A DNA stretch of 64,000 nucleotides. Source: Pseudacidovorax sp. RU35E. Lineage in GTDB: Bacteria; Pseudomonadota; Gammaproteobacteria; Burkholderiales; Burkholderiaceae_C. The stretch is from positions 248,001-312,000 of the forward strand of contig NZ_FTMY01000009.1 of assembly GCF_900156165.1 (NCBI RefSeq), in the 5' to 3' direction. Both the position numbers and the translations under genes were made by a program. Shown here piece by piece: positions 11,458-18,711 of this stretch. Numbering within the stretch: position 1 is the stretch's first letter; each line of letters opens with the position of its first letter. The notes below the pieces were generated by a model. It ran no database searches. It was given only the letters and a program-made list of their open reading frames with translations, and had not been told where the DNA came from.

Positions 11458-12264
11458 ATGACCTCCGCCGGTGCCGCTGATTCCTCTTACCCCCTTCCCC
11501 CCTCTCCTGCTGCGCCTGCGGCGAAGCCACTGCTGATCGTCAAGACGGGCAGCACTTTCGAGGCGCTTCGCGCCCAGCAAGGCGACTTCGACGACTGGAT
11601 TGCCCGTGGCCTGGGTCCACACGCCTTACCGGTCCTTGTCGTCGACCGGCGCACCGGCGCGCCCTTGCCCGAACCCTCCGAGCTTCGCGGCATCGTCATC
11701 ACCGGGTCCCACGAAATGGTGTCGCACCGTGCCGAATGGAGCGAGCGCACGGCTGCATGGCTGGCCCGCTGCGTCGAGTCCGGCGTGCCCGTGCTGGGCA
11801 TCTGCTATGGCCATCAGTTGCTCGCCCACGCCTTGGGTGGCGAGGTGGACTTCCACCCGGGCGGCCTTGAAATCGGTACCGTCCCGCTCGAACTCGCGCC
11901 GGCTGCACGCGACGATCCACTCTTCGCCGGACTGCCCCAGCGCTTTGCCGTCAATGTCATCCACCGGCAGAGCGCCCTGCGATTGCCGCCTGGCGCCGTG
12001 CCTCTGGCCACGAATGCACATGAACCTCACCACGCCTTCCGCGTGGGCCGCTGTGCCTGGGGCGTGCAGTTCCATCCGGAGTTCGACGCGAACGCGATGC
12101 GCGGCTACGTCCAGGCGCACGCGGCCCAACTCGACGATGCTGCCGCCATCGAGGATCGGGTGCGGTCCACGCCCGAAGCAGCGAGCCTGTTGCAACGTTT
12201 TGGGCAGCTCACCGCGCACCGAAACGGCCAGCAGACTACATGGATGACGCCGGGTGGCCGTTAA
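11458..12264 (+). CDS. Class I glutamine amidotransferase (GMP synthase-like)
   Basis: A 268-residue stand-alone amidotransferase domain. The nucleophile is C116 in GICYGHQLL, and the catalytic His-Glu pair is in GVQFHPEFD. Stand-alone proteins of this type release ammonia from glutamine or hydrolyse gamma-glutamyl compounds; the acceptor is not known here. The first 22 residues are Pro/Ser/Ala-rich and may not be conserved. No amination partner is adjacent; the next gene downstream makes phospholipid. Confidence 0.88.
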   Translation: MTSAGAADSSYPLPPSPAAPAAKPLLIVKTGSTFEALRAQQGDFDDWIARGLGPHALPVLVVDRRTGAPLPEPSELRGIVITGSHEMVSHRAEWSERTAAWLARCVESGVPVLGICYGHQLLAHALGGEVDFHPGGLEIGTVPLELAPAARDDPLFAGLPQRFAVNVIHRQSALRLPPGAVPLATNAHEPHHAFRVGRCAWGVQFHPEFDANAMRGYVQAHAAQLDDAAAIEDRVRSTPEAASLLQRFGQLTAHRNGQQTTWMTPGGR

Positions 12265-12306
12265 GGTCCGGACGTCATCCCGCCTTGTTCCAGGAGCGAA
12301 CGCACC

Positions 12307-12957
12307 ATGTCCACGCCCTCTTCCCCGATCGCCGCACCCGGGCGTTCCCGCCACTTCTCGATGATCCGCGGCTTCCATCTGGCCGACTTCTTCACCCTTG
12401 GCAATGCGGCATGCGGCGTCGGGCTGGTGTTGCTGGCCATGGCCTACGTGGCGAGCGGCGACGTACGGCATTTCTATGCCGCAGCGGTGCTCGCGCCGGC
12501 TGCCTTCGTGCTCGACATCTTCGACGGCCGCATCGCCCGCTGGCGGCAGACCCATTCCGCACTGGGCCGCGAGCTGGACTCGCTGGCCGACGTGATCTCC
12601 TTCGGCGTGGCCCCGGCCGCGCTGGGCTTTGCGGCGGGCCTGCGCGGCGGCTGGGACGCGATCGTGCTGCTGTACTTCGTGTGCTGCGGCGTGAGCCGGT
12701 TGGCTCGATACAACGTGACGGCGGAGTCGCTGTCCGAGGGGGGCGACAAGGTCCGCTATTTCGAGGGCACGCCCATTCCCACCAGCGTGGTGCTGGTCGG
12801 CCTGCTGGCCTGGGCGGCGGCGCAGGGCCGGCTGGGCGATGCGATGTGGGGCGGCGGCTGGCAGATCGGGCCGTGGATGCTGCACGGCTTTACCCTGCTG
12901 TATGCCGTCTCTGGCACCCTGATGATCAGCAAGACGCTGCGTATTCCCAAGTTCTGA
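12307..12957 (+). CDS. pssA: CDP-diacylglycerol-serine O-phosphatidyltransferase
   Basis: A 216-residue integral membrane enzyme of the CDP-alcohol phosphatidyltransferase family. The family signature is complete: D70, D73-G74, A77-R78, G87, D91 and D95. There are about six hydrophobic segments. The short form with a ThrProIlePro segment (GTPIPTSVV) resembles PssA of the Gram-positive/betaproteobacterial type, which makes phosphatidylserine from CDP-diacylglycerol and serine. Another alcohol acceptor cannot be fully excluded. It lies 42 bases after the amidotransferase gene. Confidence 0.85.
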   Translation: MSTPSSPIAAPGRSRHFSMIRGFHLADFFTLGNAACGVGLVLLAMAYVASGDVRHFYAAAVLAPAAFVLDIFDGRIARWRQTHSALGRELDSLADVISFGVAPAALGFAAGLRGGWDAIVLLYFVCCGVSRLARYNVTAESLSEGGDKVRYFEGTPIPTSVVLVGLLAWAAAQGRLGDAMWGGGWQIGPWMLHGFTLLYAVSGTLMISKTLRIPKF

Positions 12958-13010
12958 AAGTGATGGCGCCGCGCATCGGCGGCGGCCACCGTAGCCTCAC
13001 CGCTTCTCCC

Positions 13011-13658
13011 ATGACTCACCCAGCACCGCAACTGACGGCCCATGCGAAAGGCCTCGACCAGCTGATCCAGCTGGCCGGCGCGCAACCGCTCGACCCGGCT
13101 GTCGATCACTTCTACTTTCTGCGCCACGGGCAGACGCCGCGCAATGCGCTGCGCATCTTCCAGTCGTACGACGAGCCCCTGTCCGACCTGGGCCTGGAGC
13201 AGGCGGCCCTGGCGGCGACCGTGCTTGCCCAAGAGCCCATACGTACCATCGTGTGCAGCGACGCGAAGCGGGCCTTCGACACCGCCCACACCGTGGCGGC
13301 ACCACTCAAGCTCACGCCGGTCGCGCGCGAGGTGCTCCGTGAGCGCCACTTCGGATGCCTGGTCGGCACCTCGTCGCTGGACCTCGACTGGGCCTGTGCG
13401 CCGGAGGGCGGCGAGACGCTGGCGCAGTTCGTCGAGCGCAAGCGGTCGGCCCTCGATGCAGCGCTGAAGGAGCCCGCGCCGGTGTTGATCGTGGCGCACG
13501 GCGGCACGCTGTACGTGCTGGCTGCTCTGCTGAACGTACCGGTGGATGCCGCCGTGCTGGGCAATGCACAACCGCTGCGTTTCGATCGCCGCCCGGACGG
13601 CACATGGGCCGTGCGGGCGTTGCGCGCTGCCGACGGAACCATGGCAGCCATCGCCTGA
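13011..13658 (+). CDS. Histidine phosphatase family protein
   Basis: A 215-residue member of the phosphoglycerate-mutase-like superfamily. The catalytic RHG motif is at residues 38-40 (FLRHGQTPRN) and the second histidine is in IVAHGGT. Such proteins dephosphorylate small molecules or proteins; no substrate can be assigned. The ATG at 13011 follows a 53-base gap after pssA. The N-terminal 30 residues before the first strand are longer than usual for the family. Confidence 0.9.
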   Translation: MTHPAPQLTAHAKGLDQLIQLAGAQPLDPAVDHFYFLRHGQTPRNALRIFQSYDEPLSDLGLEQAALAATVLAQEPIRTIVCSDAKRAFDTAHTVAAPLKLTPVAREVLRERHFGCLVGTSSLDLDWACAPEGGETLAQFVERKRSALDAALKEPAPVLIVAHGGTLYVLAALLNVPVDAAVLGNAQPLRFDRRPDGTWAVRALRAADGTMAAIA

Positions 13659-13810
13659 GGGCGGGCGCAGCGCAGCGTCCGAGGCAGAGGCAGCGCGAGG
13701 TGCCGGCACCCGCCTCAGTGGGCACCGCGCGTCATGGCCCTACATTTACGGTTGGTTGACATTCTTTGCAGCCGCGACCTGGCTGGCTGGGCGCGCAGCC
13801 CTGCTCCCGC

Positions 13811-15400
13811 ATGACGTTCGCCCGCCGACCCTGGACATCCTTCCTCAAACTTCGACATCTGATCATTGCGCTGACCACGTCCAGCGCGGTGGTTTCGCTG
13901 GTCGCCACCGTCTACGCCAGCTATCGCGTGCAGCGCGAGCAGCTGATCTCCCAATCCCTGGACTACAACCGCGCCTACGCGGACAAGCTGGCCAGCAGCG
14001 TGGAGGACTTCTTCCATGGCGCCCAGCAGCAGCTGGCCTATTCGGCGGAGCGGCTCGCCCCGCGCATGGATGACGCTGCCCTTCTCGAGGAAGAGGTGCG
14101 GCGCCTGAACCTGCAGACCGACAGCTTCAACTCGGTCGTGGTGGTCGACATGCGGGCGCGCATCCTCGCCGCCGCGCCCGAGTCCCTGCGCGCCCAGGGC
14201 ACCGTGCTGCAGGACCCCGGCACCCGCCGTGTCATCGAGGCGGGGCGGCCCTACATCAGCGCGCCCTACCAACCGCCGACCGGCAATCTGCTGATCTTCG
14301 TGGCGCAGCCCATCCTGGCGGCCGACGGCCGCAAGCTGGGCATGGTCGCCGGCACCATCTACCTCACCGAAAAGAGCGTGCTCAACCAGTTGCTGGGCAC
14401 GCACTACTACCGCGACGGCTCGTACCTGTACGTGGTCGATGCGCAGCGGCGCATCCTCCACCACCCCGACCGACGCCGCATCGGCGAGGTGATGGGCAGG
14501 AATGCGGTCGTGGATCGCACCGCACGGGGCCAGTCGGGCAGCCAGGTGCTCGTCAACAGCCAGGGCGTCGAGATGGTGGCCGGCTTTGCGGTGGTCCCGA
14601 CCACGCACTGGGGCATCGTGGCCCAGCGACCGCTGTCGGCCACGCTGGAGCCCATCGGCGCGCTCATGCGCCAGGTGCTCGCGTGGACGCTGCCGCTCAG
14701 TGCCGTGGCGCTGCTCCTGGTGTGGGCCTTCGCGCTGAAGATCGCCAAGCCGCTCAATGCCATGGCCGCGGCGGCCACCAATTTCCGGGCCGGCGATTCG
14801 GACGAACGGCTGCGCGCGGTGTCCGCCTGGTATTTCGAGGCCACCCAGATCAAGAGCGCCATGCTGGCCGGGCTGGGCGTGTTCACCGGCAACCTGCGGC
14901 GACTGCAGAAGGATGCCGCCACCGACCCGCTGACCGGACTGGGCAACCGGCGGCAGTTCGACCTGAGCCTCGCGCGGCTGGCCGAGCGCGGCACGCCCTT
15001 CTCGGTCGTCATGCTGGACATCGACTACTTCAAGCGCATCAACGACGCCTTCGGCCATGACGTCGGCGACGAGCACCTGCGCCGGCTGGCGGCGCTGCTC
15101 GAAGAAGGACTGCGCCCCGGGGACGCGGCCTGCCGTATCGGCGGCGAGGAGTTCGCGCTGCTTCTGCCGCGCACTGACATGGCCGAGGCGGTGGTGCGGG
15201 CCGAGGCGCTGCGCCTGCGGGCGGCGGATGCACCCATGCCCGAGGGCCGGCGCATCACCCTGTCGCTCGGCGTCGCCGAATGGCCGGGCCTGGCGCCGGG
15301 CGGCCCCGATGAGGTGGCTGCCGTGCTCAAGGCGGCGGACCAGCGGCTCTACGCAGCCAAGGCCGCGGGACGCAACCGCGTCGAGGCCGGAGACCACTGA
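13811..15400 (+). CDS. Membrane diguanylate cyclase with periplasmic Cache sensor
   Basis: A 529-residue protein that should make cyclic di-GMP. A membrane segment near the N-terminus (LIIALTTSSAVVSLVATVYA) and a second around residue 300 flank a periplasmic dCache-type sensor. A HAMP-like linker and the catalytic GGDEF domain follow, with an intact GGEEF signature. The product-inhibition I-site RxxD is present as RPGD exactly five residues before GGEEF, so feedback control is likely. The ATG at 13811 is preferred over one 45 bases upstream because it starts a basic N-terminus just before the first helix. No operon partner. Confidence 0.9.
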   Translation: MTFARRPWTSFLKLRHLIIALTTSSAVVSLVATVYASYRVQREQLISQSLDYNRAYADKLASSVEDFFHGAQQQLAYSAERLAPRMDDAALLEEEVRRLNLQTDSFNSVVVVDMRARILAAAPESLRAQGTVLQDPGTRRVIEAGRPYISAPYQPPTGNLLIFVAQPILAADGRKLGMVAGTIYLTEKSVLNQLLGTHYYRDGSYLYVVDAQRRILHHPDRRRIGEVMGRNAVVDRTARGQSGSQVLVNSQGVEMVAGFAVVPTTHWGIVAQRPLSATLEPIGALMRQVLAWTLPLSAVALLLVWAFALKIAKPLNAMAAAATNFRAGDSDERLRAVSAWYFEATQIKSAMLAGLGVFTGNLRRLQKDAATDPLTGLGNRRQFDLSLARLAERGTPFSVVMLDIDYFKRINDAFGHDVGDEHLRRLAALLEEGLRPGDAACRIGGEEFALLLPRTDMAEAVVRAEALRLRAADAPMPEGRRITLSLGVAEWPGLAPGGPDEVAAVLKAADQRLYAAKAAGRNRVEAGDH

Positions 15401-15439
15401 GCGTCGGGGCGCGAGCGCCCGTCCGGCGCTGCGCAGTGC

Positions 15440-15475
15440 CCTTGCAAACGCGGCGGCCGGGCCGCAACTGCAAGG
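15440..15475. other. Imperfect hairpin downstream of the diguanylate cyclase gene
   Basis: CCTTGCA and TGCAAGG form an outer stem, with an inner GCGGC/GCCGC stem. There is no T run, so it is not a standard terminator. It lies between the cyclase stop and the DnaJ-like gene and could be either a transcript end or part of the 5' leader. Confidence 0.4.
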
Positions 15476-15609
15476 CATCTCACATCACCTGGCGTGCGCG
15501 AGCGGTGGCCGTCCCGCTCGGAACCATCGTGATTCCATCGTGGCGGCCAGCGTTTGCACGCGCAAGGTGACGCCGGGCCCGCTTGGGGCTGGCCCGGCGC
15601 AACCCTCAC

Positions 15610-16626
15610 ATGGAACAACGCAACGCCATGGACGCACCCAAGAACCACTACGACACGCTGGGCGTGGCGCGCGACGCCACGGCCGACGACATCCGCAAGG
15701 CCTACCGCCGGCTGGCCCGCAAGTACCACCCGGACGTGAGCAAGGAAGCCGACGCACAGAGCCGCATGCGTGAGATCAACGAGGCCTACGATGTCCTGGG
15801 CAACGCCGACAAGCGCGTCGAGTACGACGCGCTGACCGAGCGCAACCGCCGCGGCGCCGCCATGGGCGGTGGTGAAGGCTTCGCGCCGCCACCCGGTTGG
15901 GAAGAAGGTTTCAGTTTCTTCCGAAGCGGCGGACCGGGTGCAGGTGCCGATGCGCCGGACCTGGGAGCCTTCTTTTCCGACCTGTTCGGTGCCGGCTCCG
16001 CCTCGCCGTCGGGCAGCAACGCCCGCCGGCGCGCCCATTCGGCCGCAGGCGAGGACCGGCATGCCGCCCTCGAGGTGCCGCTGGAGTTCGCCCTCTCCGG
16101 CGGGGAGCGCGAGATCCAGTTGCAGGCCGTGGAAGTCGACGCCAGTGGCCGGCCTCGTCCGGTGACGCGGACGCTACAGGTGCGCGTGCCAAGCGGCGTG
16201 CGGCCGGGACAGCGGATCCGCCTGGCGGGCCAGGGCATGCCGGGCCTCGGCGGCGAGCCGGCCGGCGACCTGTACCTGGAGGTGCACATCGCGCCGCATC
16301 CGATCTACCGGGTGGACGGCCGCGATCTGGTCATGGATCTGCCGGTGACGCCCTCGGAGGCCGCCCTGGGCGCAGAGGTCGAGGTGCCACTGCCGGGCGG
16401 TGGCGCAGGCCAGGTCAAGGTGCCGCCGTCGGCGCGGGCAGGCATGCAGCTGCGGCTCAAGGGTCGCGGCCTGGGCGGCGACCTGTACCTGGTGCTTTCC
16501 ATTGCGATGCCACCGGTCGACAGCGCGGCCGTGCGGGCGGCCTACGAGCAGTTGGCCCAGGCGACGGCAGGCTTCGACCCGCGGCGTGAGATGGGCGCCC
16601 GGAACCGGGCCGCCACCGCGGCCTGA
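15610..16626 (+). CDS. cbpA: CbpA-like DnaJ-family co-chaperone
   Basis: A 338-residue Hsp40 of class B. The N-terminal J domain has the HPD motif at residues 40-42, which stimulates DnaK ATPase. A Gly/Phe-rich linker follows (GFSFFRSGGPG, residues about 90-125), then the two beta-barrel substrate domains. There is no cysteine zinc-finger region, which separates it from DnaJ proper. Two close ATG codons (15610 and 15628) are possible starts and neither has a strong ribosome-binding site; I chose the first. No chaperone partner is adjacent. Role: stress protein folding, possibly nucleoid association as in CbpA. Confidence 0.87.
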   Translation: MEQRNAMDAPKNHYDTLGVARDATADDIRKAYRRLARKYHPDVSKEADAQSRMREINEAYDVLGNADKRVEYDALTERNRRGAAMGGGEGFAPPPGWEEGFSFFRSGGPGAGADAPDLGAFFSDLFGAGSASPSGSNARRRAHSAAGEDRHAALEVPLEFALSGGEREIQLQAVEVDASGRPRPVTRTLQVRVPSGVRPGQRIRLAGQGMPGLGGEPAGDLYLEVHIAPHPIYRVDGRDLVMDLPVTPSEAALGAEVEVPLPGGGAGQVKVPPSARAGMQLRLKGRGLGGDLYLVLSIAMPPVDSAAVRAAYEQLAQATAGFDPRREMGARNRAATAA

Positions 16627-16679
16627 GACGGAGCCCCGCGCGCGAAGCCAGCCTGCGCCGTGCTTCGGCAAGACGGGCG

Positions 16680-17552
16680 TCAAGGTTCGCGCAAGTGGCC
16701 CAGGTGGCGGCTGGCCGCCGCCGCAGCCTCGCGCAACGCCCGACCGACCGTTCCCTCCGGGTCGGGATCGAAGCCGCCCGTGGCGCCCAGCGCCGTGATC
16801 ACCGCGCGCACACGGCCCGCATGATCGAGCAGCGGCGCCGCAATGGCGCTGATGCCGGGCAGGTTGGTGTCGCGCACCCACGCGCAGCCGGCGTTGCGCA
16901 CCGACTCGCACAACTGGCCCAGGGGCTCATCGCGCGTCAGCGAGGCCCGCTGCCGCGCATCGGCCCGCTTCAGTTCGTCCTCGGCCATCGCGCGCACGCG
17001 GGCTTCGTCGCCCAGCCAGCCCAGGAAGGCCCGGCCCGTTGCCGACCACAGCAGCGGCAGCACCGAGCCCACGCGCACGTTGACGGTGATGGGCAGGCCG
17101 GGCTCCTCGAAGCGCACGATGGTCGGGCCCTTGTTGCCCATCACCGCGAGGAAGCAGGTCACCTCCAGCGACTCGCGCAGGTGCACCAGCGCCGGCTCGG
17201 CCAGGCGCAACGGATCGGCCTGACGCATGGCCGCCACGCCGATCTGGATCGAGGCCGAGCCCAGGAAGTAGTGCTGCGAGCCGCTGTCCTGCGTGACCAG
17301 TTCCTCCTCCACCAGGCTGGCCAGGTAACGGTGCACCTTGGCGGGGCTTTCGCCCACATGGGCGGCCAGGGCGGTGAGGCTGGCCCGGCCGCCCAGGCGC
17401 GCCAGGCCCTTGAGCACGACCATCCCGGTTTCCGCCGATTGCACGCGCTGGCGACGCTCCCGGCTTCGGGCGGGCGCTGCGACCCGCGCCTCGGCAGCGA
17501 CTGCGGGGTCGGTCACGGCAATGTCGGACGAGGATGAGGTGCGGCGGGGCAT
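16680..17552 (-). CDS. IclR-family transcriptional regulator
   Basis: A 290-residue regulator: an N-terminal winged helix (GMVVLKGLARLGGRASLTALA, with SPAKVHRYLASL as recognition helix) and a C-terminal IclR effector-binding domain. Residues 1-40 are a Ser/Ala-rich extension. The ATG at 17552 is used; an in-frame ATG 45 bases upstream overlaps the candidate operator. The gene is divergent from the Bug protein and P450 genes, and the 116-base gap between them contains an ATTACGC-type inverted repeat, so control of that pair is likely. Ligand unknown, perhaps the P450 substrate. Confidence 0.92.
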   Translation of the reverse strand: MPRRTSSSSDIAVTDPAVAAEARVAAPARSRERRQRVQSAETGMVVLKGLARLGGRASLTALAAHVGESPAKVHRYLASLVEEELVTQDSGSQHYFLGSASIQIGVAAMRQADPLRLAEPALVHLRESLEVTCFLAVMGNKGPTIVRFEEPGLPITVNVRVGSVLPLLWSATGRAFLGWLGDEARVRAMAEDELKRADARQRASLTRDEPLGQLCESVRNAGCAWVRDTNLPGISAIAAPLLDHAGRVRAVITALGATGGFDPDPEGTVGRALREAAAAASRHLGHLREP

Positions 17553-17560
17553 GGGGGCGA

Positions 17561-17615
17561 GCGTAATCGGGTTAACCCGGTCCGCCAGATTACGCAATGC
17601 GTACCAAAATTACGC
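17561..17615. promoter_or_regulatory. Candidate IclR operator
   Basis: GCGTAATC (17561-17568) and GATTACGC (17588-17595) form a perfect inverted repeat. Nested next to the first arm is the 12-base palindrome CGGGTTAACCCG (17568-17579). A third ATTACGC half-site follows at 17609-17615. All lie in the gap between the divergent IclR and Bug genes, where an autoregulating IclR protein would bind. Confidence 0.55.
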
Positions 17616-17668
17616 CTATCAAAAACCCGAAGACGCCTTGTCGGGCGTCAAGTTCTGGAGACTTTCCC

Positions 17669-18646
17669 ATGAAGAAGCTTCTGGCTTCCTGCCTGATGGC
17701 CCTGCCGTTGCTGGCGCCTGTCGCCTCTGCACAGGCACAGCAGGCCGCCTACCCCGCCAAGCAGATGCGCTGGCTGGTGCCGTATCCGGCGGGCGGCGGT
17801 TCGGACTTCCTGGCCCGCACCATCGGCCAGCAGCTGTCGACGCAGACCGGTCAGCCGGTGGTGGTCGAGAACAAGCCGGGCGGCAACACCGCCATCGCCG
17901 CCGCCGACGTGGTGCGCTCCCAGCCGGACGGCTACACCATGCTCTCGGCCGACAACGGCACACTGGTCTTCAACCCCGTGCTCTACAAGAGCCTGAGCTA
18001 CAACCCCGGCAAGGATCTGGCGCCCGTCACGCTGATGGGCCGCTTCCCGATGATCCTGGTGGTCAGCCCCAGCGTCACGGCCAAGGACGCCAAGGAATTC
18101 ATCGCCCAGGTCAAGGCCAATCCGCAGGGCATCAACTTCGCCTCGGCCGGCGCGGGCAGCCCGCACCACCTGGCGATGGAGCTGCTCAAGACCGAGGCCG
18201 GCCTCAAGATGACCCACGCGCCCTACCGCGGCGCCGCCCCGGCGCTGGCCGATGTGGCGGGCGGCCAGGTGCCGGCCATGATGGTGGACCTGGCGGCCGG
18301 TGCCGGCTTCATCAAGGGCGGCAAGGTGCGCGCGCTGGCCGTGGCCAACGCCACGCGCCTGCCGCAGCTGCCCGACGTGCCGACCTTCGCCGAACTGGGT
18401 TTCAAGAACGTCGAGGCCGCCGCGCTGGTCGGCCTGGTCGTGCCGGCCGCGACGCCGGCCGAGACGGTGAATGCCCTGAACAAGCAGGTCGTGGCCGCCA
18501 TCAACGCGCCCGATGTGCACAAGAAGCTGATCGATTTCGGCGTCGAGCCGGTCGGCAACACGCCCGCGCAGTTCGCCGAACTGCTCAAGGGCGAGAACGC
18601 GCGCTGGCACAAGCTGATCCGTGACCTGAACATCACGCTGGACTGA
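17669..18646 (+). CDS. Bug-family (TctC-type) periplasmic solute-binding protein
   Basis: A 325-residue extracytoplasmic binding protein of the Bug family, abundant in Burkholderiales, usually binding carboxylates or aromatic acids. A Sec signal peptide (KKLLASCLMALPLLAPVASAQA) is cut before about residue 23. Family landmarks are WLVPYPAGGGSDFLAR, VVENKPGGN and GINFASAGAGSPHHLAME. The ATG at 17669 follows a TGGAG site. No TctA/TctB permease genes are near, as is usual for Bug proteins, so it may feed a distant permease or act as a sensor. It lies 65 bases before the P450 gene, suggesting co-expression and a shared substrate. Confidence 0.93.
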   Translation: MKKLLASCLMALPLLAPVASAQAQQAAYPAKQMRWLVPYPAGGGSDFLARTIGQQLSTQTGQPVVVENKPGGNTAIAAADVVRSQPDGYTMLSADNGTLVFNPVLYKSLSYNPGKDLAPVTLMGRFPMILVVSPSVTAKDAKEFIAQVKANPQGINFASAGAGSPHHLAMELLKTEAGLKMTHAPYRGAAPALADVAGGQVPAMMVDLAAGAGFIKGGKVRALAVANATRLPQLPDVPTFAELGFKNVEAAALVGLVVPAATPAETVNALNKQVVAAINAPDVHKKLIDFGVEPVGNTPAQFAELLKGENARWHKLIRDLNITLD

Positions 18647-18711
18647 TCCTTCGTTGGCGCCCGCGCCGCCCCCCGGGGTGGCGCGGGCGTTTCGCTTTCT
18701 GGAGTTGCCGC

